Below, in pieces: positions 36,806 to 47,838 of a DNA stretch of 64,000 nucleotides (position 1 is the stretch's first letter; each line of letters begins with the position of its first letter). The stretch is from the NCBI RefSeq assembly GCF_026210795.1, contig NC_089441.1:558001-622000 (forward strand), written 5' to 3'. The notes below the pieces were generated by a model that saw only the letters and a program-made list of their open reading frames with translations, was not told the DNA's origin and did not search any database. This stretch comes from Rhizophagus irregularis (lineage: Eukaryota > Glomeromycota > Glomeromycetes > Glomerales > Glomeraceae). A program made the translations under genes and the position numbers.

Positions 36806-38533
36806 CCGGAAGACGCCTGTTATTTCTGCCAAGATGATTTAATAACCTATCAATCAGTATGCCGACTCTCATCAACCATTCTAAAAGAATTGAGTAGAGG
36901 ACGATGTGATGATGGAGTTGTACCTTCCGAGGAACAACGAAAATTTGCATTAACCAATCAACTTTATAATCAGTTAGTCTTGGAGAAGGTTGCCGCTGAA
37001 AATGACCGACAGTTATGCTATCACTGTGGACAGAAGACGCATTTGGAGTATGAGCGATTATCCAAGGAAGTCGAATATTATCATGTAGAAGTAGGATCCG
37101 GAATTGAGACTACCCCTACTACCATTAAGATGAAAGTCGGAACTCTTCCTACTGATTTAGAATTACCATTACTTCGATTTCTTGTTCAACGTCGTGGTAA
37201 TTTTGCATGGAGTTCTTCTGAGTTAGGTCGAACTAATTTAATCCGACACTCCATCGATACCGGTAACAATAAGGTGGTACGAAAACATTAGTATCGCACG
37301 TCCAAAAATGAGCGGAATTTCATTGAGGAAGAAATTCAACGTATGTTACAAGAGGGACTAATTGAAAGATCAACAGGTCCATGGGCCGCTCCGGTAGTCC
37401 TAGTTCGGAAGAAAAACGGAAAGCTGCATTTTTGTGTTGATTACCGAGAATTGAATAACGTTACGATAAAAGATGCCTATCCTCTTCCCAGGATAGATGA
37501 CATGCTCGACTCATTTGGAAAAGCTCAATGGTTTACATCCCTGGATTTAGCCAGTGGATATCGGCAAGTAGAGATGAACCCCGCAGATAGACCCAAAACT
37601 GCTTTTATTACTCAATTCGGCACTTACCAGTTCAAAGTAATGCCGTTCGGCTTATGTAACGCTCCGGCCACATTTCAGCGTCTGATGGATGAAGTCTTAC
37701 GAGGTTACCTTTGGAAATTTGTAATGGTATATTTAGACGATGTTATCATCTATTCGGATACCTTTGAACAACACCTAGAACATCTTCGAGTTATTTTTGA
37801 TCGATTGGAAGATGCTGGCTTAAAGTTAAATCCCGATAAATGCTCGTTTGTAAAAGAAGAGCTGGAGTTCTTGGGACATATCGTTAGCAACAAAGGGATA
37901 AGGACCGACCCTGCTAAGATACAGAAAGTAAAAGATTTTCCAGTACCGTTGAATGTCACCCAATTACGAGGTTTTCTTGGGCTTGCTTCTTATTATCGAC
38001 GATTTGTGCCTGGATTTTCTCGTATTGCAACACCCTTAAATAAGCTATTGAAGAAAGGAGTTGCATATAGTTGGGGTAAAGAACAGCAAGTTGCGTTTGA
38101 ACAGTTGAAACAGACCTTGATCGCCTCACCTATCCTCATCTTTTCTGATTTTGAAAAACAGTTCGTATTATTAACGGATGCTTCGACCTTTGGGTTGGGC
38201 GCGATATTATCTCAATTGGATGAAGATGGGAATGATCGTGTAATCGCGTACGCTAGTCGTACATGTAATAAGGCAGAGAGTAATTATTCGGCAACTGAAT
38301 TGGAATGTCTTGCCGTAATATGGGTAGTAAAACATTTCCACGCGTATATCTATGGGCAACGATTCAAATTAGTCACTGACCATGCAGCGTTATGTCATTT
38401 ATTTAATACGGCTACCCCTATCGGAAGATTGGCCCGTTGGGTCATGAAGCTCCAAATGTATGATTTTGAAACTACACATCGCTCCGGAAGGAAGCACCTC
38501 AACGTTGATAGCCTATCTAGGATAAGAATCTAG
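36806..38533 (+). pseudogene. pol: RT-RNase H region of the outer Gypsy element (broken)
   Basis: The outer element resumes here. The first part (to about 37290) has an unusual Cys-containing segment (EDACYFCQDDLITYQSVC, then LCYHCGQKTH) that could bind zinc and has no counterpart in the inner element. From 37343 an open stretch of 396 residues holds reverse transcriptase (WAAPVVLVRKKNGKLHFCVD, MPFGLCNAPATFQRLMDEVL, MVYLDDVIIYSD) and RNase H (LLTDASTFGLGAILSQ, LVTDHAALCHLF). The copy is broken, in keeping with the inner insertion. Confidence 0.88.
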
Positions 38534-38599
38534 ATATATACCTAAATCATCTTTTTACCATTCTCCATTATTACCGACGCCGATTTTTGGATTATTTTT

Positions 38600-39910
38600 T
38601 TGATTTCAACCCAACCTATGGATTTCACCACATATTTTAACATTTTACGCTATTTGGAAACCTTAGAATTGCCTGATAATATTGATGCTGACCAACGCCG
38701 TGCTTTTAAACGAAAGGCCCATTATTATGTTTCGATAGATGGCCTATTGTATAAAAAGAATAAGGAAAGCCCTACTCGACCTTTACGTGTATTAAAGAAA
38801 AGTGAACTGGCCACTGTGTTATATAATTTTCACGAAGATCCACTTGCAGGACATTTTGGGTTTTCCAAAACCTATCGTGCTATTAGTTTACGATATTTTT
38901 GGCCACAGATGGGAAACGATATTAGAAGTTATGTCCAATCGTGTGATATATGTCAACGACGAAAAAGACCATTAAGAAATGAGCCTCTTCACCCTATAAA
39001 GATCGGACAACCCTTCGACCGTGTTGGGATGGATATTGTTGGCCCGTTACCTATTACCACTCGTGGAAATAAGTATATTGTTGTATTAACCGAATACTTA
39101 ACGAAGTGGCCCGAAGCTCGAGCATTACCAGATGCCAAGGCCGCGTCTGTTGTTTCTTTCTTTTATGAGGACGTTATTTGTAGACATGGATGTCCGAAAG
39201 TTCTTTTGACTGACCAAGGGACACATTTCGTAAACGAACTTTTAGATTTGTTATGTACTCGACTAGGTGTTAAACATCACTTATCAACCGCATATCGACC
39301 ACAAACTAACGGGTTGACCGAACGATTCAATCGAACATTATGTGAGACTTTAGCAAAATATTCTATGGAGGATCAATCGAATTGGGACCTATATTTGCCT
39401 TCTGCGTTGTTTGCATATAGAACCATCCGACAACAAACCACCCGATTTGAACCCTTCTACCTTACTTACGGAAGGGAAGCAACTTTGCCGATTGAATTGA
39501 AATTGCCTAGTGATCCTACTGTTATCAGATCAGATGTTCAACAAGACCAACAAGTTGAAGATTTTCAGGAACAGTTTTACCAAAGGATTCGGATGTTGAT
39601 AGGACCCTTAGAGGACAATCGTCAGTTAGCTAGAAGTAATGTGCATACTAGTCAAGAGAAACAAAAGCAACGATATGATGCTCAAATTCATCCTAAACAA
39701 TACGCTATTGGAGAACAAGTATTGTTGAAGAATTTCCGACCGAAGAAGCTGGATACGAAGTGGAATGGACCTTATTATGTGCATGATCGTCGTAACAATG
39801 GAAATTATCAATTACAAACAATCGATGGGAAAATTCGTAAGAAGTGGGTGCATGCCGACCAACTTCGTCCTTATATCAGTAGATCATTGGAGATGTCGGA
39901 TATCGGATAA
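38600..39910 (+). CDS. Integrase of the outer Gypsy element
   Basis: 436 residues. The zinc module has H…GHFGFSKTYRAI and SCDICQRRKRP. The catalytic core has Asp in VGMDIVGPLPITT, Asp in LLTDQGTHFVNEL and Glu in TNGLTERFNRTL, the D,D-35-E set. A GPYYVHDRRNNGNYQLQ segment near the end is the GPY/F-like module. The frame is open throughout. It is about 50% similar by eye to the inner element's integrase in core motifs, which makes the two elements relatives rather than copies. Confidence 0.9.
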   Translation: MISTQPMDFTTYFNILRYLETLELPDNIDADQRRAFKRKAHYYVSIDGLLYKKNKESPTRPLRVLKKSELATVLYNFHEDPLAGHFGFSKTYRAISLRYFWPQMGNDIRSYVQSCDICQRRKRPLRNEPLHPIKIGQPFDRVGMDIVGPLPITTRGNKYIVVLTEYLTKWPEARALPDAKAASVVSFFYEDVICRHGCPKVLLTDQGTHFVNELLDLLCTRLGVKHHLSTAYRPQTNGLTERFNRTLCETLAKYSMEDQSNWDLYLPSALFAYRTIRQQTTRFEPFYLTYGREATLPIELKLPSDPTVIRSDVQQDQQVEDFQEQFYQRIRMLIGPLEDNRQLARSNVHTSQEKQKQRYDAQIHPKQYAIGEQVLLKNFRPKKLDTKWNGPYYVHDRRNNGNYQLQTIDGKIRKKWVHADQLRPYISRSLEMSDIG

Positions 39911-39948
39911 TATTCGATAGTGTTCTCGTTCGCAGGAGCTCACGTTTC

Positions 39949-39960
39949 AAGAGGGGATGA
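39949..39960 (+). promoter_or_regulatory. Polypurine tract of the outer Gypsy element
   Basis: AAGAGGGGATGA directly abuts the 3' LTR. Confidence 0.7.
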
Positions 39961-40827
39961 TGTTACGCGAATTTTTGCGCATGTGATTTCCGATATTATA
40001 TGGTGATCCGATGAAATTCGGTACATTTGTGTACATGTCGATTTCCGGTGTTATGAGACGATTTACGCCGATATATGATTTGTGTATATCGGTTAACTAT
40101 ATTAAAGATATTGATTTTGTTTGATAGATTTACTTATATATCGTTTTTATAGTTATTTTATTTTATTTAGATAATTTATTTATATTATTTATTTTCTTTA
40201 TTTGTATTGTTTATATATAAGATTTTATTAGAAGTTATTGTAGGGAAATTAGCTCAATAGTAATTAACCGTCTAAAATTATCATTTGTACTTTATTAAAA
40301 ATGGCTTATAATCGTATTGTAATTGTATTGATATATTACGAAATCAATAACCCATCAATAGACATCTATAGATTAGATTTTGCCTTGATGACAGGAAAAA
40401 GAGATGACGGTTAGATAAAATAAGATATAAATACACCTTCCGCCAACTCTTTGATAGAGTAGTTACCATATAGCTATTTTTCTGTAGTTATTTTGTCGTT
40501 AAATATCTTTAAGATATATTTCCTATCCCTTTCTGTCACTTTTTATCACTTTGTTGTAAAGATCCGAATTTACACCTGTTTAATAAAATCGTTATATTTG
40601 GTCAATATTACACGTTGTTTCTAACAGTCATATAACAGTTGTTGTTATAACCATTGCGTATTTTCATTTATCGTATTTATAGTGTTTACCTTGACGATTC
40701 TTAACGAACAATACCGGAAGTACCTTGGATAGGTAGTATTGAGTAAGAATTTTGTTGGTATTCGTGTAGTTATACGATATAAGTCATCCGCCATTCGTCC
40801 CTTAATTACCGTCATTATTCGGTAACA
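39961..40827 (+). repeat. 3' LTR of the outer Gypsy element
   Basis: 867 bp, two differences from 19681-20547. Followed by CTAC, which matches the four bases before the 5' LTR. Confidence 0.92.
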
Positions 40828-41742
40828 CTACGCTACAAATTTAGATTTAATCGACATATTTATTATTTAATTATTAAAAGCGAACAAAGGATAAAAGTCT
40901 TAAATTTGATTTGTATACTAAATTCAAACCATTTTGGTAAAGTGATTAAAAATGTGAAGTATAACGGGAAAAAAATAATTCAAATATATGTACCAAAAGG
41001 GTGTAAATATGGAACGTTCTGAAAAAAAAAAATAATATGTATTTATGTAAAGTGTAACAAACGTAATTTGCCCACTAAAAATATTCTTAAACAAATTAAA
41101 TCATTTGCAGCATAATAACTTTATCACTACACTACAAATTTGAATTTAATACAAATTAAATCATTTGCAGCATAACGACTTTATTGCTACACTACAAATT
41201 TAGATTTAATCGGCGTATTGTAACAAGAAATTCCTACATATGTTTATACCTTAATGGATTATCTTATAAAGATTTTTCTAAGCTAAAAAAATATTATGCT
41301 ATTGCATAGGTGAGCTGTATTTCAATAATTTACGTTAAACGAGAAAAATTGAAATATAAAAGTCTCAATATAATAAATCAAACCATTTTGATAACGTGAT
41401 TAAAAATGTGAGAAAAAATAATTCAAATATGCGACAAGTGACTTTGAATTAATTAGATAAGAATAAGAAATTTATTAAACAAATACATTGCTTGGTTTAT
41501 TATTACATATAAATATAAGACGCGAATTTTGGGTTATAAAATATAATATTTATTGGATTAAAATTATTACATTGTGAAAATTGTGAAAATAATTTTAAAA
41601 GTAAAGATTTTAATTAACATCTCCCTTTTTTAAAACTTCTCCAAAAGTTACTCCTTATATAACTATTTTAAGGGTACTTATTTTAGGGCTATTAACTTCT
41701 AATGTTTCATTATCCTTTAACATTACCGAGTTGGACTAAACT
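40828..41742. repeat. Local degenerate repeat units, no gene
   Basis: A unit of roughly 300 bp recurs. CTACAAATTTAGATTTAATC and CATTTGCAGCATAACGACTT occur around 19650-19680 with 40828-40855, at 41095-41150 and at 41152-41215. CAAACCATTTTGRTAAMGTG recurs at about 40927 and 41381. A further partial copy lies at 42205-42330 (AACGTTCTGGAAAAAAAAAA). No coding frame is seen. Confidence 0.55.
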
Positions 41743-42104
41743 ATCAGGCATGGATAGGCAAAATGTCACATTATGTCTGACATTTTACCTGTTCATGCTT
41801 GATGTTCATCTGTCCGTGTTTGAAGTTTCTCTATCATGTGATTGATATTTAACTGATATTTATGTGTTTGTGCTTTATATTTAATCCGTCTATTAAAATA
41901 TCAGGCATGAACAGATAAAACATCAAGCACGAGATAAAAAATGTGATAGATAAACATCAAGCAGATAAAAATATCACACACATGACAGGTGAATATCAAG
42001 CATACAGATAAAATATCAAGAACGGACAGATGAATATCAAGCATGAACAGGTAAAATGTCAGGCACGGTGTAACATTTTGCCAGTTTTTCACGCCTGATA
42101 GCTC
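41743..42104. mobile_element. Foldback (inverted-repeat) element
   Basis: About 360 bp with long imperfect inverted arms. CTATCAGGC at the left end mirrors GCCTGATAG at the right. GACATTTTACCTGTTCATGC (about 41779) mirrors GCATGAACAGGTAAAATGTC (about 42042), and GATGTTCATCTGTCC mirrors GGACAGATGAATATC. The right arm also contains AACATCAAGCA/AATATCAAGCA repeats. No frame is seen, so this is a MITE or foldback element, with the transposon family unknown. Confidence 0.75.
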
Positions 42105-43751
42105 ATAATTACTGTATGTCCATCACCATGCGGGTTCATGAGTTTAGAAAATGATTTACATCACGTGTTAATCAATTATTTCAATACTGCGCCACATATC
42201 ACGAAGTGGGCAGTGTAAATATGGCGAAACGTTCTGGAAAAAAAAAAATAATGTGTATTTATATAAAGTGTAACAAACGTATATCCTACGCTACAAATTT
42301 AGATTTAGTCGATAGCGATGGAATATTACGTTTATGGATTGTCTTACAAAGCTAAAGAATATTTTGTTATTGCATAGGCGTTTCATATCATGACCATTAA
42401 TTGTTAAGTGTTAACAAAACTTTTTTGATAAAAATTATAAAGATAAGATTGAAGTTTTTTTTAGTTATTCATAATTTATTTGTCACACCAAGAAATTTTA
42501 ATGTATGGAAAAAAATTAATTTATAATTTCTACATACCGACGCACGAATAAATTTTTTTATTACAGAATTCCAGTGATGTGCTCTTGGAAGATTGGAAGC
42601 ACCATTGGAAGCTTCCAATTTTATACTATTGCACATGACTGCAGAATTCTATGGAATCATTTCTACGACTGATCTGATCCGAATAAGTTATTACGGTTCT
42701 CTCAACATTCCTTTTTTGAATGATCACCTAAATTATCTAAATTACGTAAACTTTGCCCACCCATCATAAATATCGTAAATTATAAGTAGTTTCGTAACAC
42801 GGTGTAGTTAGTATCTTAAAGAATATTCTTTTTTTTCCTTCTTTTTTTTCTCATTTAAAAAAGAGAAATTCTTAAAGTTCCACATGAATAATAATTTACA
42901 AATAATTATAAGTTACGCTGCAGAATTTTTATATTTTTACCAAAAACTTATTAAATATAACATAATGGACTTCCACAGATTATATGGACAGAAGTATTGT
43001 AAACATGTTTATTATCATCATACATTGAAAGTATAACGCAAATTTCTTACAAGAAGCATTTAGAAATTCATATCTTTACTACAACGCAATATATTTTTAG
43101 AAACATATGGTTTTCTAATATGTTCAAAATTCTTTTTTAAAGATACAGTATTAGCAGTAATACTTTGTACTGTTCTCTTCTTTAATTGGGTACTTTCATT
43201 TCCTAATTGTATTCTCTTCCTACAATTGGATAACTTTTCCATCGAATTTTAATTCAAGTTTTCAGGGATCATTCGGATAGTATTCGAATGCCATCTTTAA
43301 ATATTTGTAATATAACAAATAATTATTGGATGACAATTGTGCGTTCTGCTAATTAGAAAAATTATTTAACACAAATGTACTATATTTAACATTCCTTATT
43401 TTACGTTTAACTGTTAGCACAAATTTAATTTTTTCTTTTCACGGCAGTTAATGCAGAAAATGTACTTGTCAACAATCCTTATTATAGCGAATTTGGTGGG
43501 TTAGAAATTAAAATTCATTATAATGAAGAATTCTGGTATGGTATCACATATAGCGAATAAAAGATTAATATTAAATCAACATAACTTATTATTAACGAAG
43601 CAAATTAACTCAACTTTTGCTACAATTAATTTATATTCAAAATAATTAACATAAATAATATAAATAATATAAAACTATACCTGTATATCTCACTTAATTT
43701 ATACTAGGGATCGAAATAAAATAAATTTTATATTCTAAAACAATATTAATT
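42105..43751. other. AT-rich spacer with a small palindrome, no gene seen
   Basis: A partial copy of the local repeat lies at 42205-42330. An imperfect palindrome of about 90 bp at 42565-42655 (GAATTCCAGTGATGTGC against GCACATGACTGCAGAATTC) may be a tiny MITE. No coding frame is convincing. The 60-residue minus frame at 43060-43242 is too short to support. Confidence 0.45.
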
Positions 43752-45200
43752 TTAAATAACTTTAAATAACAATATAAATATTTTCTTACCTTTATACATG
43801 TATTTACTAAATTCATTAACAATTCCAAATTCGATAAAATCATTAAAATCATCGTTATTATTTACAGAATTTAACCAAAAATCCGAATACTTTTGCAATA
43901 AATGATCATATAAAATAAAATTATGGATATTTTCTAGATCTATTATATTTGCTTTTGTATAATATAATATAGTTTTAATATATTGTGCCATATTACATAA
44001 AATTTCTCATTAATAATTAAACAACATATTTAATATTTTTAGAGCACTTAAATAATCTCCTTTTTTTTCATAACTGCGTGCATAATTTTTAAGTCATAAA
44101 TAATTAATTAGATCATTTTTTAATGCACATGGTCTTTTGGGTTTAAGAAACTAGCTTCTTTTAAATATAAATATTATTGCTCTTATTAAGTCATCTATAA
44201 ATATAAGCTAAAATGCATCTTTAAAATTTTTCTTAAAAGTTATTCTTTAAGATCCTTTACATAAAGATTCAGCTTTTTCATAATGATTTCATTTAGTTCT
44301 TTTATAATATTTGATAAGTTGGATGTTATTTTTTTATTTTTGGAAGTAATAATGAAATATTAGAATTTAATTTAATAATTGTACTATTCATAAATTTCTT
44401 ATTTTTTATTAATACAATATCTGATTAATTTCTGAATTATTCTGAATCATCACTATCAACATCTGATTCTGCTTAACTTTTTTAAATTATTTAATTGATC
44501 CGTTGGTTTAGTGTTAATTGGACAAATCATTTCATTTACTATAAAATCTAAAACATTAGAATTCGATATTTGTTTTATCTTTAAATATAAATTGTTTTTT
44601 TCTATCTCTTTCCCTTTTCTATTATCATTAGTTAAAATTTTTAAATCTTCAAGGTATTTTCTTTAATAAATTTTGAAATTTTTCTGAATCTGTTAAATTA
44701 TTTTCACTTCTTTTGTTTGTATTGATCAAAATCAATTTCAATCATTAAAAAACATTTCATTATCAATATTGTATAAATGTAATTATAATTCAATAGCTTT
44801 GAATTATATAAAACTATTTAGTGCTTTATTAAGTGACTCAATAGTCAAATAGTAACAAAGACTATATGAGTAGATCTTTAGATAAGATTTTGTGCAAGGT
44901 CTAATACTTCAAACCACAAAGTATGTGGTATCATAATGCGATGGCTTAGTTTCTAGCAAGATCATTTATAAAATTTCCTTAACGATTTTATTTGATACTT
45001 CTTTAAATTTTGTTTGAGAATCCAAAATAGGTTTATCTGTAGCTCTAAGATATATTCCATATACTCTATTAATATCAATTCCCTAAAATTTTTTACTAAT
45101 AGTCTTTTCAGAACCTTCAGAGTTCAGACGAGATAAAAATATTATTTTGAATATTAACATAATACTGGATATTTAAAACTTAAACTTCGACTTACTTGAG
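43752..45200 (-). pseudogene. Decayed gene with TPR-like repeats
   Basis: Minus-strand fragments of clear coding character lie in several frames: SEGSEKTISKKF then GIDINRVYGIYLRATDKPIL (about 45020-45130), MIPHTLWFEVLDLAQNL (about 44890-44940), SLNKALNSF (about 44810-44840), NYARSYEKKGDYLSALKILN (about 44020-44085) and the last frame MAQYIKTILYYTKANII (43752-43991). YARSYEKKGDYLSALKIL fits a tetratricopeptide helix pair. In-frame stops (for example between KKF and GID) and frame changes show it is not functional. The parent family is not recognised beyond TPR-like helices. Confidence 0.5.
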
Positions 45201-46729
45201 TAAGAAATTAGCTAGTTTAATTGTATATAAATATTATAACAACAATAAGTAATAATAGAATTAAATAAATAATAACTTACTTTCTATAAAATAATTTTAA
45301 ATAGCAATGATAAAATTGAACAATTATCTTTTGGAAACGCAATTCTGCCATTGATAAAGTCCTTGGTGTAATATTTAATGCAGCTTTAAGAAAGTTTTTA
45401 GTTCTTCGTATCAATTCTTGAAACCAAGTCGTAGACTATGAAATGTATCTCTCAAATGGATTAATGAAAAATCAATATTAATATAGTTACGCCTTTTATT
45501 GTGATTTATTCATGCTGATTATTGTTTTGTTGATTAAATTGATTAAAATTTGACCTAAAGTTATTATAAAGTCCTATTTCAATAACCTGCTGTGTTGTTT
45601 ACGATAAATCTCAGTAAAGGACTTCGAGATAAAGTTTATAATTTTTTAGCAAAATTTACAAAGTACTATCGGTGTAAAACATATTCGTTCTAAGACTATC
45701 ACTAAAGTTCTTAAATGTAACTAATCTAGTAGTCATGCTCTCTTTATGAATAATAATTAAAGGAACTGGTGAATGGTGTCAACTAGAGCTTCTAATGAAT
45801 TTATTTAGGATTGAGTCGAAAACTCATTTTTTAAATTTTCAAAAAGCACCTTCAAAGCATGTAAATAGTTTATTTCGGACAGTTGCTTAATAGATTTTTT
45901 TGCTGGGCGTGATAAACTCATCCTCTTCTAATTTGAGAATTCATGAGAATTGGTTTCATAAACAAGGTTATTAGTTTCAATTATTGGAAGCAGCGTTGCT
46001 AGAAGAACCTTCGTTCTATATACGCAAAAAAATTATAGATAGTTTTTTAACCTAGTTTAAAATTTATAATTTACCTGATTTGAATTTCCAACGATATTTT
46101 ATTATTATTATTATTGTTGATTATTTTTTTTTATTACAAGGAAAATAAGAGCAGTATTAAATATATTCCGATTTGTTTCAGACTAAATTTATATTAGAAT
46201 CGATTTTCCGTAGTACCAATCAAATGATTTGCGCTGCGTCATATTTTTATTTTGATAATAATTACGTAAGATTTGTTTTAATCACCGGATTATACGTTGT
46301 ATAATTAAATTATATCATTAAAACGAAGGACCAATCAACTTTATTATTTAACCGAGTATTTTCATTAACGGCAATTAAACATATTTATATTTATCGCACA
46401 TTTATTTTACCGTAAAAAAAAGAATACATCTATTGATTCTATATACAGTAATTAGGATAATTAAATAATGTATTTAAAGACAACAAGATAGTAAATTATT
46501 ATTAATTTCATGTGCACTTTACCATCTTCACTTAAATAGGATAAATAAGTTTCAATACAACGATAATTTTGGCGTTTGGAATCGTTGAATAACACCACAA
46601 TGTTTTCTAAATACTGTATATATTTCATATGTTTTTTTGGGTAAATCTTATTTTTTAGCTGTGAGTGACGCCCGTGACTTCCATTTCAATTTTAGGTAAC
46701 GTTGGACGTACTACTCTATAAAAAGGCAA
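45201..46729. other. AT-rich sequence, possibly the decayed upstream part of the TPR-like gene
   Basis: No open frame and no RNA gene recognised. Short minus-strand patches may extend the pseudogene downstream of this stretch, but I cannot support them individually. Confidence 0.35.
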
Positions 46730-46913
46730 CAAGAATATTTATTTATTTATTTATTTTATTCTAAAGAGCGTCTAGCCGTCTAATACAATTATAACTATAA
46801 TGTTACATGAAGAAACAAAGTGAACTATCTGGTATTAAGAACTAAATATTCATCCCGACGCCAGGACCTCACCCTTCGGATAGCACTATTTTAGCAGTAA
46901 ACTACGCTACGAT
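46730..46913 (-). mobile_element. 5'-truncated LINE 3' end
   Basis: On the minus strand the sequence reads CGAAGGGTGAGGTCC, then about 100 bp, then an AAATA-type simple tail (plus strand 46738-46760). The motif matches the 3' end of the LINE-like unit at 18.73 kb. AAAGGCAA flanks both sides (46722-46729 and 46914-46921), a probable short target duplication. Confidence 0.6.
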
Positions 46914-46921
46914 AAAGGCAA

Positions 46922-47590
46922 GAAATAATTCCGGCATGCAGATCTCTTGTTATCACCTAAAATCACGTGACTCAATTTTTAATGTCTAACAGTTAACGTT
47001 AAATATACAATAAAAAATACTAAAATTATTTGAAATTTAAAAAATATTCAATATTTGAATTTAATAGATGAGATTAATTAAATTAAATTAAATTTAAAAA
47101 TTAGAATTAGAAAATATTAATCAAAATGATAGTAAAGAATATAATAAAGATGATGATTTTTTTTCTTTATTTGATATTAATGATAATAGTTTCTTTTTTG
47201 GTAACTTACTATGTCTTAAATTTTGTTAGTAACTTACCCGTTACTTTACTGTTAATTTTACTAACTTACCAATTTTGACCAAGAACCTATTGTGGAACCA
47301 AACCGGTTCACTCCAGTTCGAAACAGCTCAAGTCAATCCATTCAATAGATTAACACTTTATCTATCGTTATTGCAAAAATAAAAAAAATAATGAAGTGTG
47401 TACGGGTACAAAGTACAAGCGAGAAAGAAGATTAACACTTTTATATTATATTATAAATGGTTTAATATTTATATGTTATTTGTTAAAAACATAAATGTGA
47501 TATACCGTAAATAATTTCCTGGCAAAACATTTCATAATGTCAAGCACTCTAGTTTAAAAACTTAAATTTGACCAAAATTATTAATTCGGC
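46922..47590. other. AT-rich spacer upstream of the first kinase gene
   Basis: No gene seen. The segment from about 47460 (TTGTTAAAAACATAAATGTG, ATACCGTAAATAATTTCCTG) is shared with 62740-63000 upstream of the second kinase gene and preserves the unoccupied MITE target there. Confidence 0.55.
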
Positions 47591-47838
47591 TAGGGTTAAT
47601 TACGAAATTACTTATCCTGTTATACCGTCGATCATTTTGTGTACATAGCATTTTTTTTTCTGTACAGCTTTACAATTTTACGCCAATCTAAATGAATTTC
47701 TGTAATACAAACATTTCTATCGTACTATTCTATTTTTTGGTTATATAATTCCTTTTTAATCCTTTCTAATAAAAGTATTTAAATAAACGCTCAATTTTTT
47801 TACTAATTTATTTTCTATCGAAATTTTTAATCATAAAA
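47591..47838 (+). promoter_or_regulatory. Upstream region shared by the two kinase paralogues
   Basis: The blocks TATACCGTCGATCATTTTGT, TTTTACGCCAATCTAA, TCTGTAATACAAACAT and TTGGTTATATA recur in order before the second kinase gene (63140-63362). TTTTTGGTTATATA lies about 90 bp before the ATG and could be the core promoter. Confidence 0.5.

Larger units (their letters stand above)
19681..40827 (+). mobile_element. Outer Ty3/Gypsy-like LTR retrotransposon (split by the inner one)
   Basis: Two 867-bp direct repeats (19681-20547 and 39961-40827) start TGTTACGCGA and end GGTAACA. Both are flanked by CTAC, a 4-bp target duplication. They differ at about two positions, so the insertion is recent. 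A primer-binding site follows the left LTR and a polypurine tract precedes the right one. Gag with a zinc knuckle, aspartic protease, reverse transcriptase, RNase H and integrase come in the Ty3/Gypsy order. The pol region is split at 23669/36806 by the inner element. The coding region is broken in several places (about three or four) besides that insertion. The element entered a copy of a local repeat also seen at 41.1-41.2 kb. Confidence 0.92.

Noticed and set aside
43060-43242. 60-residue minus-strand frame
   Set aside because: Too short, with no conserved pattern or splice partners.
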